The position numbers were made by a program, and so were the translations under genes. A stretch of DNA of 64,000 nucleotides from Butyrivibrio fibrisolvens 16/4 (GTDB lineage Bacteria > Bacillota > Clostridia > Lachnospirales > Lachnospiraceae): the NCBI GenBank assembly GCA_000209815.1, contig FP929036.1, positions 1,931,906 to 1,995,905 on the forward strand. The letters run 5' to 3'. The notes below the pieces were generated by a model. That model worked only from the letters and a program-made list of their open reading frames with translations. It ran no database searches and was not told the DNA's origin. Of the stretch, positions 54,829 to 64,000 are shown one piece after another; positions within the stretch are counted from its first letter, which is position 1; each line of letters starts with the position of its first letter.

Positions 54829-57164
54829 TCAGCTTATTTTCTTTATAAATAGCTTGATATCACCATCCAGCACCTTCACTCGTCCAGAATTCATGGTGTA
54901 ATATATCCTAGCGCCAGAGTTTTCCAGACGTTGGATGGCTTCATCAGCTGGATGTCCATACCTGTTTCTCTTAGAACAACTGATAACAGCAACATCAGGT
55001 GATATAACAGAAAGAAAATCTGCATCAGAGCTGTAGCGGCTGCCGTGGTGGCTTACTTTTAATAGGTTTACATGCTCCACCAAGCCTAAGGATGCTATCA
55101 GCTTTTCCTGCTCTGAGCCAATGTCTCCACCGAAGAAGGCACTATAATCAACTATTCCATCTAAATCATTGTCATATTCCATCAAAAGAGAAAGTGACAG
55201 TGCATTAATGTCATCTGAGCTATCATTATCTCCTGGGTATACACATTTAAATCGTAGATGCCTTGTTCCGCATAAATCACCTTGATTCATATATAAAATA
55301 TTTGTGTCATTTTTCTTCCCCAAAGAAATGATTTCAGCCCAAGCATCCCCTTTTGGAATTTGTGAAGACAATACAATATTTTCAATATCATACCCCTCCT
55401 CCAAAAGATCCAATAATCCAGAAATGTGATCCTCATCTGTATGAGATACAAACCAGTAATCTATTCTATTTGCACCCTTATATTTCAGAAATGGAAGTAG
55501 CACGTATTGTCCAACCTTATCCGATGACGTACTTCCTCCATCTATAAAGAAACGAATCCCATCTCCGGAGTCTATAAAGATTCCATCCCCTTGACCCACA
55601 TCTAAAATATCAATTTCAAACTTACCCCTAGTTGGTGCAACCCAGATCAGACACATAAACAAGAGCAATACTACTTTTCCTAGAAGTCCTCCAAATATTA
55701 CGCTTGATGTTTTTCCTAAAGACTTATAGCGTTTTTCCTCTAATCCTCTTTTCCACTTCACAAGATAATCCATGCCATGTATTACAAAAACAAGTATCAA
55801 ATAGTAAGCCGCCACTATCCAAACACTCTTATGCCCTACAATAATTTCCGCTAATGGTAGCTTGTTTACAAAAGAAGAAAGCAGCTCATAAAAATAAATA
55901 ACAATATGGCATATATAAAGAAGCTCCTCTGCTATTGGCATGAAGAATAATCCCATAACCCCAGCCACGAGCCCAACACCAATAACAACCGGCATCAATG
56001 GCAGAACGATAATATTTAATAGTAATGAGTACAGAGGGGTCTGATGATAAAGCTGAGTCACTATAGGGAGCATTGCTGCATACATCCCCAGAGAAAAAAT
56101 CAGACTTCTAATAATGTATTGAATTATTCTTCTACCCAATGGAGCTTTTTCTTCTATGAAATGCTCATGGGATTTATTAGCCTTTTTAATAATCTTGCAA
56201 TGATTTGTATATGCGGTATTAAGAGGTAGGACTATAAAGTATATTCCTATAACCGCAGAAAATGAAAATATAAAACTTCCATTTCTGATATAAAGCGGAT
56301 TATCGAAAAGCAGTACGTCTGCCATAAGTGCAAGGGCTGTTAGCATGTCGTATTTCTCCCCTACAACCTGAGCCAAAAGATATACTAAAAACATCCCAAT
56401 AGCCCTAATGGAAGAAACACTTCCTCCAGTAATAATTCCATATAAGACAGCAACAATCCCTGCCCAAAAACTGCACCATAAAAAACTCAAACCTCCTTTT
56501 CTTAGAAGTCTGTATAAATACATGCAAATGATTGACACGTGTAGGCCGGATACTGCCAAAATATGGGCTATTCCTACATCCTGAAAAAGTGATTTCAGCT
56601 CACCATCTAATCCGCTTTTTTCTCCGACAATTACACCAGAAAGAAACCCAGCTTCCTCTCCTGGCAGAGCTTCCTCGTAAACCTTAGAAATCTGTCTACG
56701 AACTAAAAAGCCAAAATCAATACTAGAAAAATAATTACTTTGATAATCATAAAAACTAATATCCTGAAGCTCAAAATATAAGCCTAGGGAATTGTAATAA
56801 TCCTTCATATCTAAGCAACCATCGTTAGTGGCTACGGAAAAATGTTTTATTCTTCCTTTTATATTTAATTTACTATTGTTTGGGATTTCATCCGAATCAA
56901 TTTTAAAAAGAAATGAAATGTTTGAAAGTGTTTTGCTTCCAGTGGTAATAGAAGCGTTTTTTACATAATAAAGAACTTTGTCTTTTTAATTTCCTTGTGA
57001 TAAACTAAGCCTTCGGCATTTGCAAAAGAATCCTCTACAAGATGTTCTTCCACAGCCTCAGCTTTATCATATACCCCCAGGAAATCCCAGGGGGCATATG
57101 AACTAATGGCAATTATAAGAATAATCACAAAGGAAATCCTACAAAGTACACGACCTTGTAACAT
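54829..57164 (-). CDS. comEC: DNA internalization channel ComEC/Rec2 (frameshifted near the start)
   Basis: Membrane channel that passes single-stranded DNA during transformation. The reconstructed length is about 778 aa. The N-terminal membrane segment RISFVIILIIAISSYAPWDF and OB-fold-like region (ITTGSKTLSNISFLFKID) are followed by the Competence domain (GEEAGFLSGVIVGEKSGLD, IAHILAVSGLHVSII, GGSVSSIRAIGMFLVYLLA) with many helices. The C-terminal metallo-beta-lactamase-like domain shows DILDVGQGDGIFI, VSHTDEDHISGLLDLL and KVSHHGSRYSSDADFL. The frame breaks at T5 56983–56987; one base restores HKEIKKDKVLYYVKNASI. Last gene of the comEA–RR–HK–GerMN operon. Confidence 0.93.
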
Positions 57165-57175
57165 ATAACCTCCTG

Positions 57176-58180
57176 TTATTCTTGAACTATTTCCTCTTCC
57201 AAAGGAGTCTCCTCATCTTCGGAAACGTAATCATCCTCTTCAATGAAAGAATCCTCTTCATCCAGTGATGTAAAGTTTATTATATTATCATTACGAGATA
57301 TGGCAGTTGATAAATCAGTCTCCACATTAGAAAGACGTGGTGTCTCACCGTTAACTAAAATCTGCACCTGCTTAATGCTATCAAGCTCAGTAAGGGAATT
57401 TACAATAGAATAAAGTGTAACATTCTCGGTAATTCCTGTGACTGCTGTTTCAAAGGTTGCATCAAAATTTACAATACAAACTCCATTTTCCGATACTGAA
57501 ATAGAATTAAGCTTTGTTCCTGTAGGAAGCGCTGATAAAAGCTTGCTGTTGTCCGGACCTTTTAAAAGCTGCTCCATAACAATCTTTTCAACAGAGACAT
57601 TTCTACTGTAATAAACTCTTCTATTTTCTGGAACTACAGACATTCCATCAGCACTGGCAAAATACAGCGTGAGCTCTGTGGAAAGAAGTGAATCTGTTTC
57701 CTGACCAAAATCTTCTATAAATGTATCCGCTGTCATAGCACCAATGGTCTCACCAGTAGAATCTACAAGTGGAGCATTGTTTACATAGAAAGAAACAGAC
57801 CTAACCTTATCAATCTGAATAAGAGTTTTAACAATAGCTGCCCTTACCAGTATCTCTGTGTATGTATCTAGTGAATCGTAATCGCCTACAAAGAAAAGCT
57901 CCAAATTTCCATCATTCAATGTCCAGCGTTTCAGCTCTAAGCCAGCAGGAATGGTAGTGATGTAATCAATATTATCAGTATCCTTTTTCAGCATTTCGAT
58001 TGCTTCTTTGATTTTGCCTTGAACCTGGCTGGAAGTAAATTTGTAATCTACTCCTGTAATGCTGGTTTTATCCGTATTTACGTAATAGATCTTTGAATCG
58101 TAATCTCCAGATGAACCACTACATCCAACAAAGGAAAGCATCAATGAACATATAAGTAATAATCCCACTAGTCTTTTCAT
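57176..58180 (-). CDS. GerMN-domain lipoprotein (LpqB/GerM-like)
   Basis: A 334-aa lipoprotein with signal peptide MKRLVGLLLICSLMLSFVGC (lipobox FVGC). It has two tandem GerMN domains, about 30–160 (IYYVNTDKTSITGVDYKF...VRSVSFYVNNAPLV) and 165–290 (LTLYFASADGMSVVPENRRVYYSRNVSVEKIVMEQLLKGPDNSKLLSALPTGTKL). The Asp/Glu-rich tail is EEDSFIEEDDYVSEDEETPLEEE. GerMN proteins act at the cell envelope in sporulation or, as LpqB, with the MtrAB two-component system. Here it directly follows a histidine kinase (1-nt overlap) and precedes comEC, matching the MtrA–MtrB–LpqB order. Confidence 0.87.
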   Translation of the reverse strand: MKRLVGLLLICSLMLSFVGCSGSSGDYDSKIYYVNTDKTSITGVDYKFTSSQVQGKIKEAIEMLKKDTDNIDYITTIPAGLELKRWTLNDGNLELFFVGDYDSLDTYTEILVRAAIVKTLIQIDKVRSVSFYVNNAPLVDSTGETIGAMTADTFIEDFGQETDSLLSTELTLYFASADGMSVVPENRRVYYSRNVSVEKIVMEQLLKGPDNSKLLSALPTGTKLNSISVSENGVCIVNFDATFETAVTGITENVTLYSIVNSLTELDSIKQVQILVNGETPRLSNVETDLSTAISRNDNIINFTSLDEEDSFIEEDDYVSEDEETPLEEEIVQE

Positions 58181-59619
58181 TAGTGCACCTCCTTTTCTAT
58201 GAAATTAAGAGGAATTCTAACATCAAAGGTTGTGCCTTCGCCAAGCTTAGAACGTACCTTGATTTCGCCATTGTGCATAGCGATAGCACTCTTAGTGATG
58301 GCAAGTCCAAGACCTGTTCCTCCGATTTCTCTGGAATGTGATTTGTCTGCACGATAGAATCTCTCAAAAATGTGGTCTACAGAATTCTCTGGAATTCCAA
58401 GACCATTGTCCTCTACCTTAATATAGAAAAACTGATGATCAGAGTTTAGGGAAATATGCACCCATCCACCTTCATCATTATATTTAATAGCATTTTCCAC
58501 CAAATTTGTAACAACCAGTGTAAACTTAACCTCATCAACCTCTGCCACAACTGGTCTGAAGGATTCAAATACAACTTCGATTCCAGCCTTTTCAGCTATT
58601 GGCTTTAAGCGTTTTAAAATATGCTCGATCAGTTCGTTGATATTTACCGCAGAAACATTAAGCTCCGCACCACTCTTGTCCATTCTAACAAGACTAAGAA
58701 GATCGTTAATAATCTTAGTCTCTCTGTCGATTTCATCTCCGATGTCCACCATAAATTCCTTGTACATCTCGATTGGTACGTCCTCGGAACCATTGAGGGA
58801 ATCAGCCAAAACCTTCATGGAAGTAAGTGGTGTTTTAAGCTCGTGAGACACGTTTGATACAAACTCCTGTCGAGATTGGTCGATGGCCTGAAGCTTTTTT
58901 ATTACCTCGTTAAATTTGTCTGAGATTTGCTGAAGCTCCCTGAACACGTGTATTTCTGGAAGGCTATCTGTATATTCTCTGATGATTGCATCTAAAGAAT
59001 TTGACATCTTTATCATTGGACTAGAAAAATGAATAGCTGAAAATACCGCTACCATAATAGCTAAAGAGACTACAATCACCGCACCAATAAGTGCATAGGA
59101 TACAAATATATCTGTGTTTTGATCAATGTAATCCATAGATTTATTGATTACAAGAGTACCTACTATTTCGCTATCAGAATTAGAAAGTGGTACTGTAACG
59201 ATGAGATATTTTGTAGCATCATCATAATAGTAGAGAGAATCTCCCTGCATAGAATGAATAATATTCTCCCAAATAACAGTCTTACCTATATCAACTGAAT
59301 ATGAATCTTTAACTACCTTTAAAGCTGAATTAACAATAAGAATACGGCCGTTATAGCTGTCCGCAATAGATTTTAGCTCTGTATCCAAAATGTTATTCTC
59401 CTCGCCGAGGATATAACCGCTGGTAACAATCTGACTATTATACTGCGCAGCCTGAGCCATAAGATTTGTAGCATCAGTATGAATTGAGACAGATTTATAC
59501 GCTCTCAAAGAAATAGGCACGCAAACCAAAAATGGAATGATGCCTATTAATATTATAATGGTTGCAATTTTAAGTCCTAAACTGTGTAAAGCAGAAAAGC
59601 TGAATTTATTTTTCATCAA
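58180..59619 (-). CDS. Membrane sensor histidine kinase (MtrB/WalK-like)
   Basis: A 479-aa kinase. Two membrane helices (about 16–36, IATIIILIGIIPFLVCVPISL; about 176–198, YALIGAVIVVSLAIMVAVFSAI) flank an extracytoplasmic PDC/Cache-like sensor of about 140 aa. A HAMP-like linker follows, then the H box FVSNVSHELKTPLTSMKVLADSL, N box LVVTNLVENAIKYN, G1 VEDNGLGIPENSVDHIFERFYRADKSHSREIGGTGLGLAI. The catalytic core is intact. It is encoded between its response regulator and a GerMN lipoprotein inside the competence operon; the signal is unknown. Confidence 0.93.
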   Translation of the reverse strand: MMKNKFSFSALHSLGLKIATIIILIGIIPFLVCVPISLRAYKSVSIHTDATNLMAQAAQYNSQIVTSGYILGEENNILDTELKSIADSYNGRILIVNSALKVVKDSYSVDIGKTVIWENIIHSMQGDSLYYYDDATKYLIVTVPLSNSDSEIVGTLVINKSMDYIDQNTDIFVSYALIGAVIVVSLAIMVAVFSAIHFSSPMIKMSNSLDAIIREYTDSLPEIHVFRELQQISDKFNEVIKKLQAIDQSRQEFVSNVSHELKTPLTSMKVLADSLNGSEDVPIEMYKEFMVDIGDEIDRETKIINDLLSLVRMDKSGAELNVSAVNINELIEHILKRLKPIAEKAGIEVVFESFRPVVAEVDEVKFTLVVTNLVENAIKYNDEGGWVHISLNSDHQFFYIKVEDNGLGIPENSVDHIFERFYRADKSHSREIGGTGLGLAITKSAIAMHNGEIKVRSKLGEGTTFDVRIPLNFIEKEVH

Positions 59620-59651
59620 TATAACTCTCTTGTAAAGTAATCCCTAAGATA

Positions 59652-60350
59652 TTACTGATAATAGTAGCCTACTCCCCATTTTGTACGAACGTACTTAGGC
59701 TCCTTAGGATTAGGTTCAATTTTTTCTCTGAGACGACGAACATGTACATCAACTGTACGCTCGTCACCAGGATAATCTGTTCCCCAAATAGTATGTAGTA
59801 AGTCTTCTCGTGAAAATACTTTTCTAGGATTTGTTACAAGTAACAAAAGCATATCAAATTCCTTAGAAGTAAGATTATATTCAACCCCAAGAATAGTAAG
59901 TCTTCTGTTACTCTTATCAAGAACAAGATCACCATTCTCGATAATATTTTCTTCTTCTCTACGCTCTTGAGCAGCTGCCATACCTATAGAAGCACGTCTC
60001 ATAATAGCTTTGATTCTAGCCTTAACCTCAAGAATATTAAATGGCTTAGTAATATAATCATCTGCGCCATACTCCAAACCAAGAATCTTGTCCATATCGT
60101 CGCCCTTAGCTGTAAGCATAACGATTGGAACTGTCGAAAATTCTCTAATGCTTTGACAAACCTCAAATCCATCTAGCTTTGGAAGCATAACGTCTAATAG
60201 AATCATATCGTAGTGATTGGCAGTGGCTAAATCCAGTGCCTCCTGTCCATCGTAAGCGCAGTCGACTTCCATACCGTCCTGCTCCAATGAAAATCTAATT
60301 CCTTTGACAATGAGTTTTTCATCATCTACTACCAATACTTTTTTAGCCAT
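59652..60350 (-). CDS. OmpR-family response regulator (MtrA/WalR-like)
   Basis: A 232-aa DNA-binding regulator. The receiver starts MAKKVLVVDDEKLIVKGIRF; the phospho-acceptor Asp lies in MILLDVMLPKLDGFEV (about residue 53), with the switch Thr/Lys in VPIVMLTAKGDD and DDYITKPFN. The winged-helix output domain (about 135–232) ends RLREKIEPNPKEPKYVRTKWGVGYYYQ. I start at ATG 60348–60350, with GAGGAT upstream; an ATG two codons earlier overlaps that site. It is second in the operon after comEA and partner of the adjacent kinase. Confidence 0.94.
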   Translation of the reverse strand: MAKKVLVVDDEKLIVKGIRFSLEQDGMEVDCAYDGQEALDLATANHYDMILLDVMLPKLDGFEVCQSIREFSTVPIVMLTAKGDDMDKILGLEYGADDYITKPFNILEVKARIKAIMRRASIGMAAAQERREEENIIENGDLVLDKSNRRLTILGVEYNLTSKEFDMLLLLVTNPRKVFSREDLLHTIWGTDYPGDERTVDVHVRRLREKIEPNPKEPKYVRTKWGVGYYYQ

Positions 60351-60370
60351 AATCATCCTCGAATTAATTA

Positions 60371-60946
60371 TTATATTTTTATAAGTGAATAAATTTGTTT
60401 GAAAATGCCATCACCGATTCCAGAAACGTTTTTTACATCCTCTATAGAAGCAAAATCACCATTAGCACTGCGATAAGCAATAATCTGTGCTGCTTTGGCC
60501 TGTCCTATGCCAGGAAGGGATGTAAGCTCTGCCTCGGTGGCGGTATTTATATTGACCAATCCATCTTCCTTATCTGCCTTTTCAGATTCAATCTGCTGTC
60601 TTTCCTCCAGAGAATAGACGTATATTTTTTGCCCATCTTCCAATAAAGAAGCCTGATTAATATCTGAATCGTCTGCTGAATCAAGCAGACCGCCTGCAGC
60701 CTCTATGGCTGCATAGACCCTGGAGCCTGTAGGTAAATTATATACACCAGGCTTGCTAACTGCCCCTGCAACCTGAATACAAATTACCTGTGGAACCACC
60801 TCAGAAATATCTGATGTAGCATCCTCCGATGCCTCACCTGATTCCGCTGATTCTTCAACCAGCTGAGTGGATTGAAAATATGATGTGTGCCCACAGCCTG
60901 TAAACAAAAATAGGCTACAAAGCACAAGAAATAAAACTTTTTTCAT
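60371..60946 (-). CDS. comEA: Competence DNA receptor ComEA (lipoprotein form)
   Basis: ComEA binds incoming double-stranded DNA at the cell surface and hands it to ComEC. The 191-aa product has an N-terminus MKKVLFLVLCSLFLFTGC with a lipobox (FTGC), where most ComEA proteins have a membrane helix. An SLBB domain follows (ICIQVAGAVSKPGVYNLPTGSRVYAAIEAAGG, about 56–87). The C-terminal helix-hairpin-helix pair is VNINTATEAELTSLPGIGQAKAAQIIAYR...GDFASIEDVKNVSGIGDGIFKQI. First gene of the operon that ends with comEC. Confidence 0.92.
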   Translation of the reverse strand: MKKVLFLVLCSLFLFTGCGHTSYFQSTQLVEESAESGEASEDATSDISEVVPQVICIQVAGAVSKPGVYNLPTGSRVYAAIEAAGGLLDSADDSDINQASLLEDGQKIYVYSLEERQQIESEKADKEDGLVNINTATEAELTSLPGIGQAKAAQIIAYRSANGDFASIEDVKNVSGIGDGIFKQIYSLIKI

Positions 60947-61026
60947 GTAATCTCCTATCTAAATATAAAATATTTAGCTTAGGAAATGTCAGTATCACTT
61001 GTACATTGTAGCCAATATCTGTAAAT

Positions 61027-61055
61027 ATTACAATAGTTTTACGTTATTATGTCAA
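61027..61055 (-). promoter_or_regulatory. SigA promoter of the comEA–comEC operon
   Basis: Minus strand: perfect TTGACA (61050–61055), 17-nt spacer, TGTAAT (61027–61032). It lies about 80 nt upstream of comEA and 35 nt past the argD stop. It implies basal SigA expression of the competence and two-component genes. Confidence 0.7.
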
Positions 61056-61089
61056 AACTTTTTTCATAACACTCGCAAAAACCTTGTAT

Positions 61090-62289
61090 TTATATGAATG
61101 AATCAAATACTTTTTCCAGCTTTTCTTTGAACTCATCTACATCTTTTTCAGTGATAACCAGTGGTGGAAGTAGGCGTAGCACGTCTTTTCCGGCAGAAAG
61201 AACTACCAGATTCTCCTCTGTTAATGCTTTTAACACAACATCCTTAACAGGTACAGTCAAAACAAGCCCTTGCATAAGCCCCATTCCACGTCTTTCTGTT
61301 ACAAAGTCATATTTTGCAACAAATATATCAAGTATTTCCTCTAAATACTTTGAAACCTCATTGACGTGATCTAAAAGCTTGTAATCCTCAAACATATTAA
61401 AGACCTGCGAAACAGCAGCTGTGCAGAGAGGATTTCCTCCATAGGTTGTTCCATGATCCCCTGGAACAAGTGATGCAGACGCTACTTTATCGGTCACACA
61501 AAATGCTCCTACAGGCACTCCATTTCCCAGGGCCTTGGCGGTGGTAAGAATATCAGGTAAAACGCCGTACTGCTGGAATGCAAACATCGAACCTGTTCGT
61601 CCCATTCCACACTGAATTTCGTCAAGGATAAGGAGGATTCCTTCATCATCACAAAGCTGACGAACCTTTTTAAGAAATGTCTTATCTGCCGGATATAATC
61701 CTCCCTCTCCCTGCACAGTCTCCATAATAATGGCGCAGGTCTTATCAGAAAGATTTGCAAGAACTGAACCAAAATCATTAAAGGTTGCAAACTTAACCCC
61801 TGACATAAGTGGATAAAATGGCTCACGATAATGCTCTGTTCCTGTAACAGATAAAGACCCTACTGTTCTGCCGTGGAAGCTATTTTCCATTGCAATAATC
61901 TCGTATTCCCCAGGACCGTTTTTCGTATATGCGTATTTTTTTGCAGTCTTAAGGGCTCCCTCAATGGCCTCAGCACCAGAATTAGTAAAGAAGACCTTGT
62001 CCATTCCCGAAGCCTTTGTAAGCTTTTCAGCTGCCTCAATCATTGGTATATGATAATAAAGATTTGATGTGTGGGTAATTCTCTTAATTTGTGTGGTAAG
62101 AACCTCCTCATAATCCTCATTACCATAACCAAAGGCCATTACGCCAATTCCTGAAGCGAAATCAAGATACTCCTGATCTAGCTCATCATATAAATGAACT
62201 CCCTTTCCATAATCAAAAATTACCGGAAAACGATTGTAAACATGTAATAGATTTTCTTCTGCAAGCTCAATGTATTCTTTCTTATTCAT
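61090..62289 (-). CDS. argD: Acetylornithine aminotransferase ArgD
   Basis: PLP-dependent class III aminotransferase converting N-acetylglutamate semialdehyde to N-acetylornithine in arginine synthesis. The 399-aa length is standard. Motifs: [60 protein letters not shown] and [25 protein letters not shown]. The PLP lysine is in [19 protein letters not shown], followed by [12 protein letters not shown]. It overlaps argB by 8 nt, in the order argJ–argB–argD. Confidence 0.95.
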   Translation of the reverse strand: MNKKEYIELAEENLLHVYNRFPVIFDYGKGVHLYDELDQEYLDFASGIGVMAFGYGNEDYEEVLTTQIKRITHTSNLYYHIPMIEAAEKLTKASGMDKVFFTNSGAEAIEGALKTAKKYAYTKNGPGEYEIIAMENSFHGRTVGSLSVTGTEHYREPFYPLMSGVKFATFNDFGSVLANLSDKTCAIIMETVQGEGGLYPADKTFLKKVRQLCDDEGILLILDEIQCGMGRTGSMFAFQQYGVLPDILTTAKALGNGVPVGAFCVTDKVASASLVPGDHGTTYGGNPLCTAAVSQVFNMFEDYKLLDHVNEVSKYLEEILDIFVAKYDFVTERRGMGLMQGLVLTVPVKDVVLKALTEENLVVLSAGKDVLRLLPPLVITEKDVDEFKEKLEKVFDSFI

Positions 62290-63178
62290 GGTAATACCTC
62301 GTATCCTTGTTTCCTATAATTGCAGTACCGATTCCTTTGTTTGTAAAGAATTCAAGTAATAGACAATGGGCAATTCGTCCATCAAGAATATGCACTCTAT
62401 TTACGCCCTGCTCAATAGCATCAATGCAGTTTGTGAGCTTTGGAAGCATTCCTCCGCCAATATAACCTTCTCCTATAAGGTTTCTTGCCTCATCAACAGT
62501 CATTTCAGAAATAAGAGTATTGGGATCATCCTTGTCCTTATAAACCCCCTCGATATCAGTTAGGAAAGCAAGTTTTTCTGCATTAAGGGCCTTGGCGATA
62601 GCACAGGCAGCATCATCTGCATTTATATTGTAGGTTACAAAATTTTCATCCATACCAATAGGACAAACAATAGGAAGAAAATCCTTTTCCAAAAGGTCCT
62701 CCAAAATCTTAGGATTTACCTCTGTTATCTCTCCAACAAATCCTATATCCTGACCATCGGAAAGCTTCTTTTCTACCTTTAAGAGACCTCCATCCTTGCC
62801 AGATACTCCCACAGCATTTACCCCAAGGGACTGAACATTTTGAACCAGTGATTTGTTTACCTTATTCAAAACCATCTCCGCGATTTCCATTGTGGCTTCA
62901 TCAGTTTTTCTAAGGCCATTTACAAACTCTGGCTTGATTCCATTCTTCTCTACCCATTTGCTGATTTCCTTGCCGCCTCCATGGACAATGATAGGCTTGA
63001 AGCCAACCAGCTTTAATAGAGTAACGTCCTGGATTACCTGCTTTTTTAATTCTTCATCTACCATGGCACTGCCACCATACTTTACAATCATAATCTTGCG
63101 ATTAAATCTTTGAATGTAAGGCAATGCCTCGATTAAAACCTGAGCCTTATCTAATATTGGCTGCATACTGCTATCCAT
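62282..63178 (-). CDS. argB: Acetylglutamate kinase ArgB
   Basis: Phosphorylates N-acetylglutamate, the second step of arginine synthesis and often the arginine-feedback step. From ATG 63176–63178 (GGAGG 5 nt upstream) the product is 298 aa. Motifs: [80 protein letters not shown] and [29 protein letters not shown]. The N-terminal segment [28 protein letters not shown] resembles the kinked helix of arginine-sensitive hexameric forms. A longer frame reaching 63229 runs through an intergenic hairpin and is unlikely. Confidence 0.96.
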   Translation of the reverse strand: MDSSMQPILDKAQVLIEALPYIQRFNRKIMIVKYGGSAMVDEELKKQVIQDVTLLKLVGFKPIIVHGGGKEISKWVEKNGIKPEFVNGLRKTDEATMEIAEMVLNKVNKSLVQNVQSLGVNAVGVSGKDGGLLKVEKKLSDGQDIGFVGEITEVNPKILEDLLEKDFLPIVCPIGMDENFVTYNINADDAACAIAKALNAEKLAFLTDIEGVYKDKDDPNTLISEMTVDEARNLIGEGYIGGGMLPKLTNCIDAIEQGVNRVHILDGRIAHCLLLEFFTNKGIGTAIIGNKDTRYYHE

Positions 63179-63206
63179 GAATCCTCCAATCCGGCAGTTA
63201 CGCTTA

Positions 63207-63261
63207 CAAGCATTGGTGTACCCCCTCACGAGATTGGTTCGGGAGTATCACCAAAAGCTTG
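63207..63261 (-). other. Intercistronic hairpin between argJ and argB
   Basis: On the minus strand CAAGC-tttt-GGTG-at-ACTCCC pairs with GGGGGT-a-CACC-aat-GCTTG, about 15 bp with small internal loops around a 15-nt apical loop. No T-run follows. It may stabilise the argJ mRNA or tune argB translation; this is inference. Confidence 0.5.
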
Positions 63262-63291
63262 TTAGCTACTGCCTCACTTAAAATATTCTAA

Positions 63292-64000
63292 TTAGCTGCG
63301 GTAATCTGCATTTATTTTTACGTAGTCGTAGGTCAGATCACAGCCCCAAGCGGTGGCTGATGACGAACCTTCATGCATATCAACATAAACTGTTACTGCA
63401 TCTGCTTTCATTATTGAAAGTGCCTTATCTTCATCAAAAACAATAGGTGTTCCTTTATCAAATACCTTTAGTTCTCCATTAACGCTCTTGAAGTAAAGTT
63501 CCACATCATTTTGATCAAAATCAGCTCCTGAATATCCCATAGCGCAAAGGAATCTGCCAAAGTTTGCATCACATCCAAATATGGCTGCCTTTGAAAGATT
63601 AGAACCTACAATAGCTCTTGCAAGTGTCTTTGCATCTTCCTTAGATTTTGCGTTAACCACCTGGGCCTCAAATAATTTGCTAGCACCCTCGCCATCTGCC
63701 GCCATACGCTTTGCAAGGTTCTCACAAACATACTTTAAAGCTTCTTTGAAGCTTTCGTAATCCTGATTCTTAGAGGTGATTTTAGCATTTCCAGCTAATC
63801 CGTTTGCCATACATAAAAGCGTATCGTTTGTAGAAGTATCACCATCAACAGTAATCATATTAAAGCTGTCTGCCACCACTTCGCTGACAGCTTCCTGAAG
63901 AAGTGATTTTTCTATATCAACATCTGTACCAAGGAATGCAAGCATTGTGCACATATTAGGATGAATCATTCCCGAGCCCTTGCTCATGCCTCCAAGTGTA
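63292..64000 (-). CDS. argJ: Bifunctional glutamate N-acetyltransferase/ornithine acetyltransferase ArgJ (partial, runs off right edge)
   Basis: ArgJ moves acetyl groups from acetylornithine to glutamate, recycling the acetyl group in arginine synthesis. About 235 C-terminal residues are visible, beginning TLGGMSKGSGMIHPNMCTML. This includes the self-cleavage site with its nucleophile Thr (NMC/TML, where most family members have NMATML). Next come MITVDGDTSTNDTLLCMANG, SNLSKAAIFGCDANFGRFLCAMGYSGA and the C-terminus TAWGCDLTYDYVKINADYRS. The frame is still open at the window edge. Upstream gene of argB. Confidence 0.95.
   Translation of the reverse strand, partial: TLGGMSKGSGMIHPNMCTMLAFLGTDVDIEKSLLQEAVSEVVADSFNMITVDGDTSTNDTLLCMANGLAGNAKITSKNQDYESFKEALKYVCENLAKRMAADGEGASKLFEAQVVNAKSKEDAKTLARAIVGSNLSKAAIFGCDANFGRFLCAMGYSGADFDQNDVELYFKSVNGELKVFDKGTPIVFDEDKALSIMKADAVTVYVDMHEGSSSATAWGCDLTYDYVKINADYRS

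Noticed and set aside
63179-63229. N-terminal extension of ArgB ([11 protein letters not shown]...)
   Set aside because: It runs through the intercistronic hairpin; GGAGG precedes ATG 63178, which gives the normal ArgB N-terminus.
63266-63272. Further copy of the CTACTGC array half-site
   Set aside because: A lone 7-mer without partner at 22 nt. Several such matches are expected by chance in 64 kb.

Overview
The window looks like chromosomal DNA of a motile, low-GC, anaerobic Firmicute, most likely a Lachnospiraceae of the Butyrivibrio/Pseudobutyrivibrio/Roseburia type. This rests on the codY–flgB–flgC–fliE–fliF order, class II GalT, a ThrS without its TGS domain, DUF1292/DUF4956 proteins, strong GGAGG ribosome sites and AT-rich spacers. 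The genus is inference. Nearly all genes lie on the minus strand; DUF1292, lepA–hemW, rpsT–dus and a FIST–GGDEF gene are on the plus strand.

Layout. 1–13.1 kb: a flagellar operon, read leftwards (flgB, flgC, fliE, fliF, fliG, fliH, fliI, fliJ, a MotE-like gene, fliK, flgD, a TIGR02530-type gene, flgE, then motA running off the left edge). 13.2–19 kb: codY, topA, dprA, comM. 19–30.7 kb: trpS, a DUF5662 gene, a degenerate GlgX-like protein, a small UvrD-type helicase, gltX, a VTC/DUF4956/beta-helix lipoprotein cluster and galT. 30.8–35.7 kb: the heat-shock operon hrcA–grpE–dnaK–dnaJ behind a perfect CIRCE operator. 35.9–45.4 kb: lepA, hemW, rpsT, dus, a local c-di-GMP module (two PilZ paralogues facing a FIST–GGDEF protein), holA and a cytidylate-kinase-like gene. 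45.4–52.6 kb: a polar amino-acid ABC importer, a secreted SGNH protein, a radical-SAM activase, thrS behind a T-box, and a Nudix gene. 52.7–54.8 kb: an accessory stretch with a GH114-like lipoprotein, a PD-(D/E)XK-like nuclease candidate and a striking regular array of palindromes. 54.8–61 kb: a competence operon comEA–RR–HK–GerMN lipoprotein–comEC. 61.1–64 kb: argJ–argB–argD.

How parts connect. ComEA, ComEC, DprA and ComM together make a DNA-uptake and recombination set. The operon carrying comEA and comEC also encodes a response regulator, histidine kinase and GerMN lipoprotein laid out like actinobacterial MtrA–MtrB–LpqB. CodY sits directly upstream of the flagellar operon and has a good CodY-box candidate in its own upstream region. 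The c-di-GMP module may tune motility.

Data quality. Sixteen of the reported genes are broken at short A/T homopolymers. Adding one base per tract (two tracts in a few genes) restores a full-length, family-typical protein; one of the two dprA shifts instead looks like one surplus base. The affected genes are fliK, the motE-like gene, fliI, dprA, DUF4956, galT, hrcA, lepA, dus, FIST–GGDEF, holA, SGNH, the GH114-like gene, the nuclease candidate (two shifts) and comEC. The most economical reading is indel error in the assembly, not gene decay. I give the reconstructed extents of these genes.

The most novel-looking feature is the array at 54492–54814. It holds six GCAGTAG/CTACTGC dyads with arms exactly 22 nt apart and a unit pitch of 52–53 bp, about five DNA turns, between comEC and the nuclease candidate.
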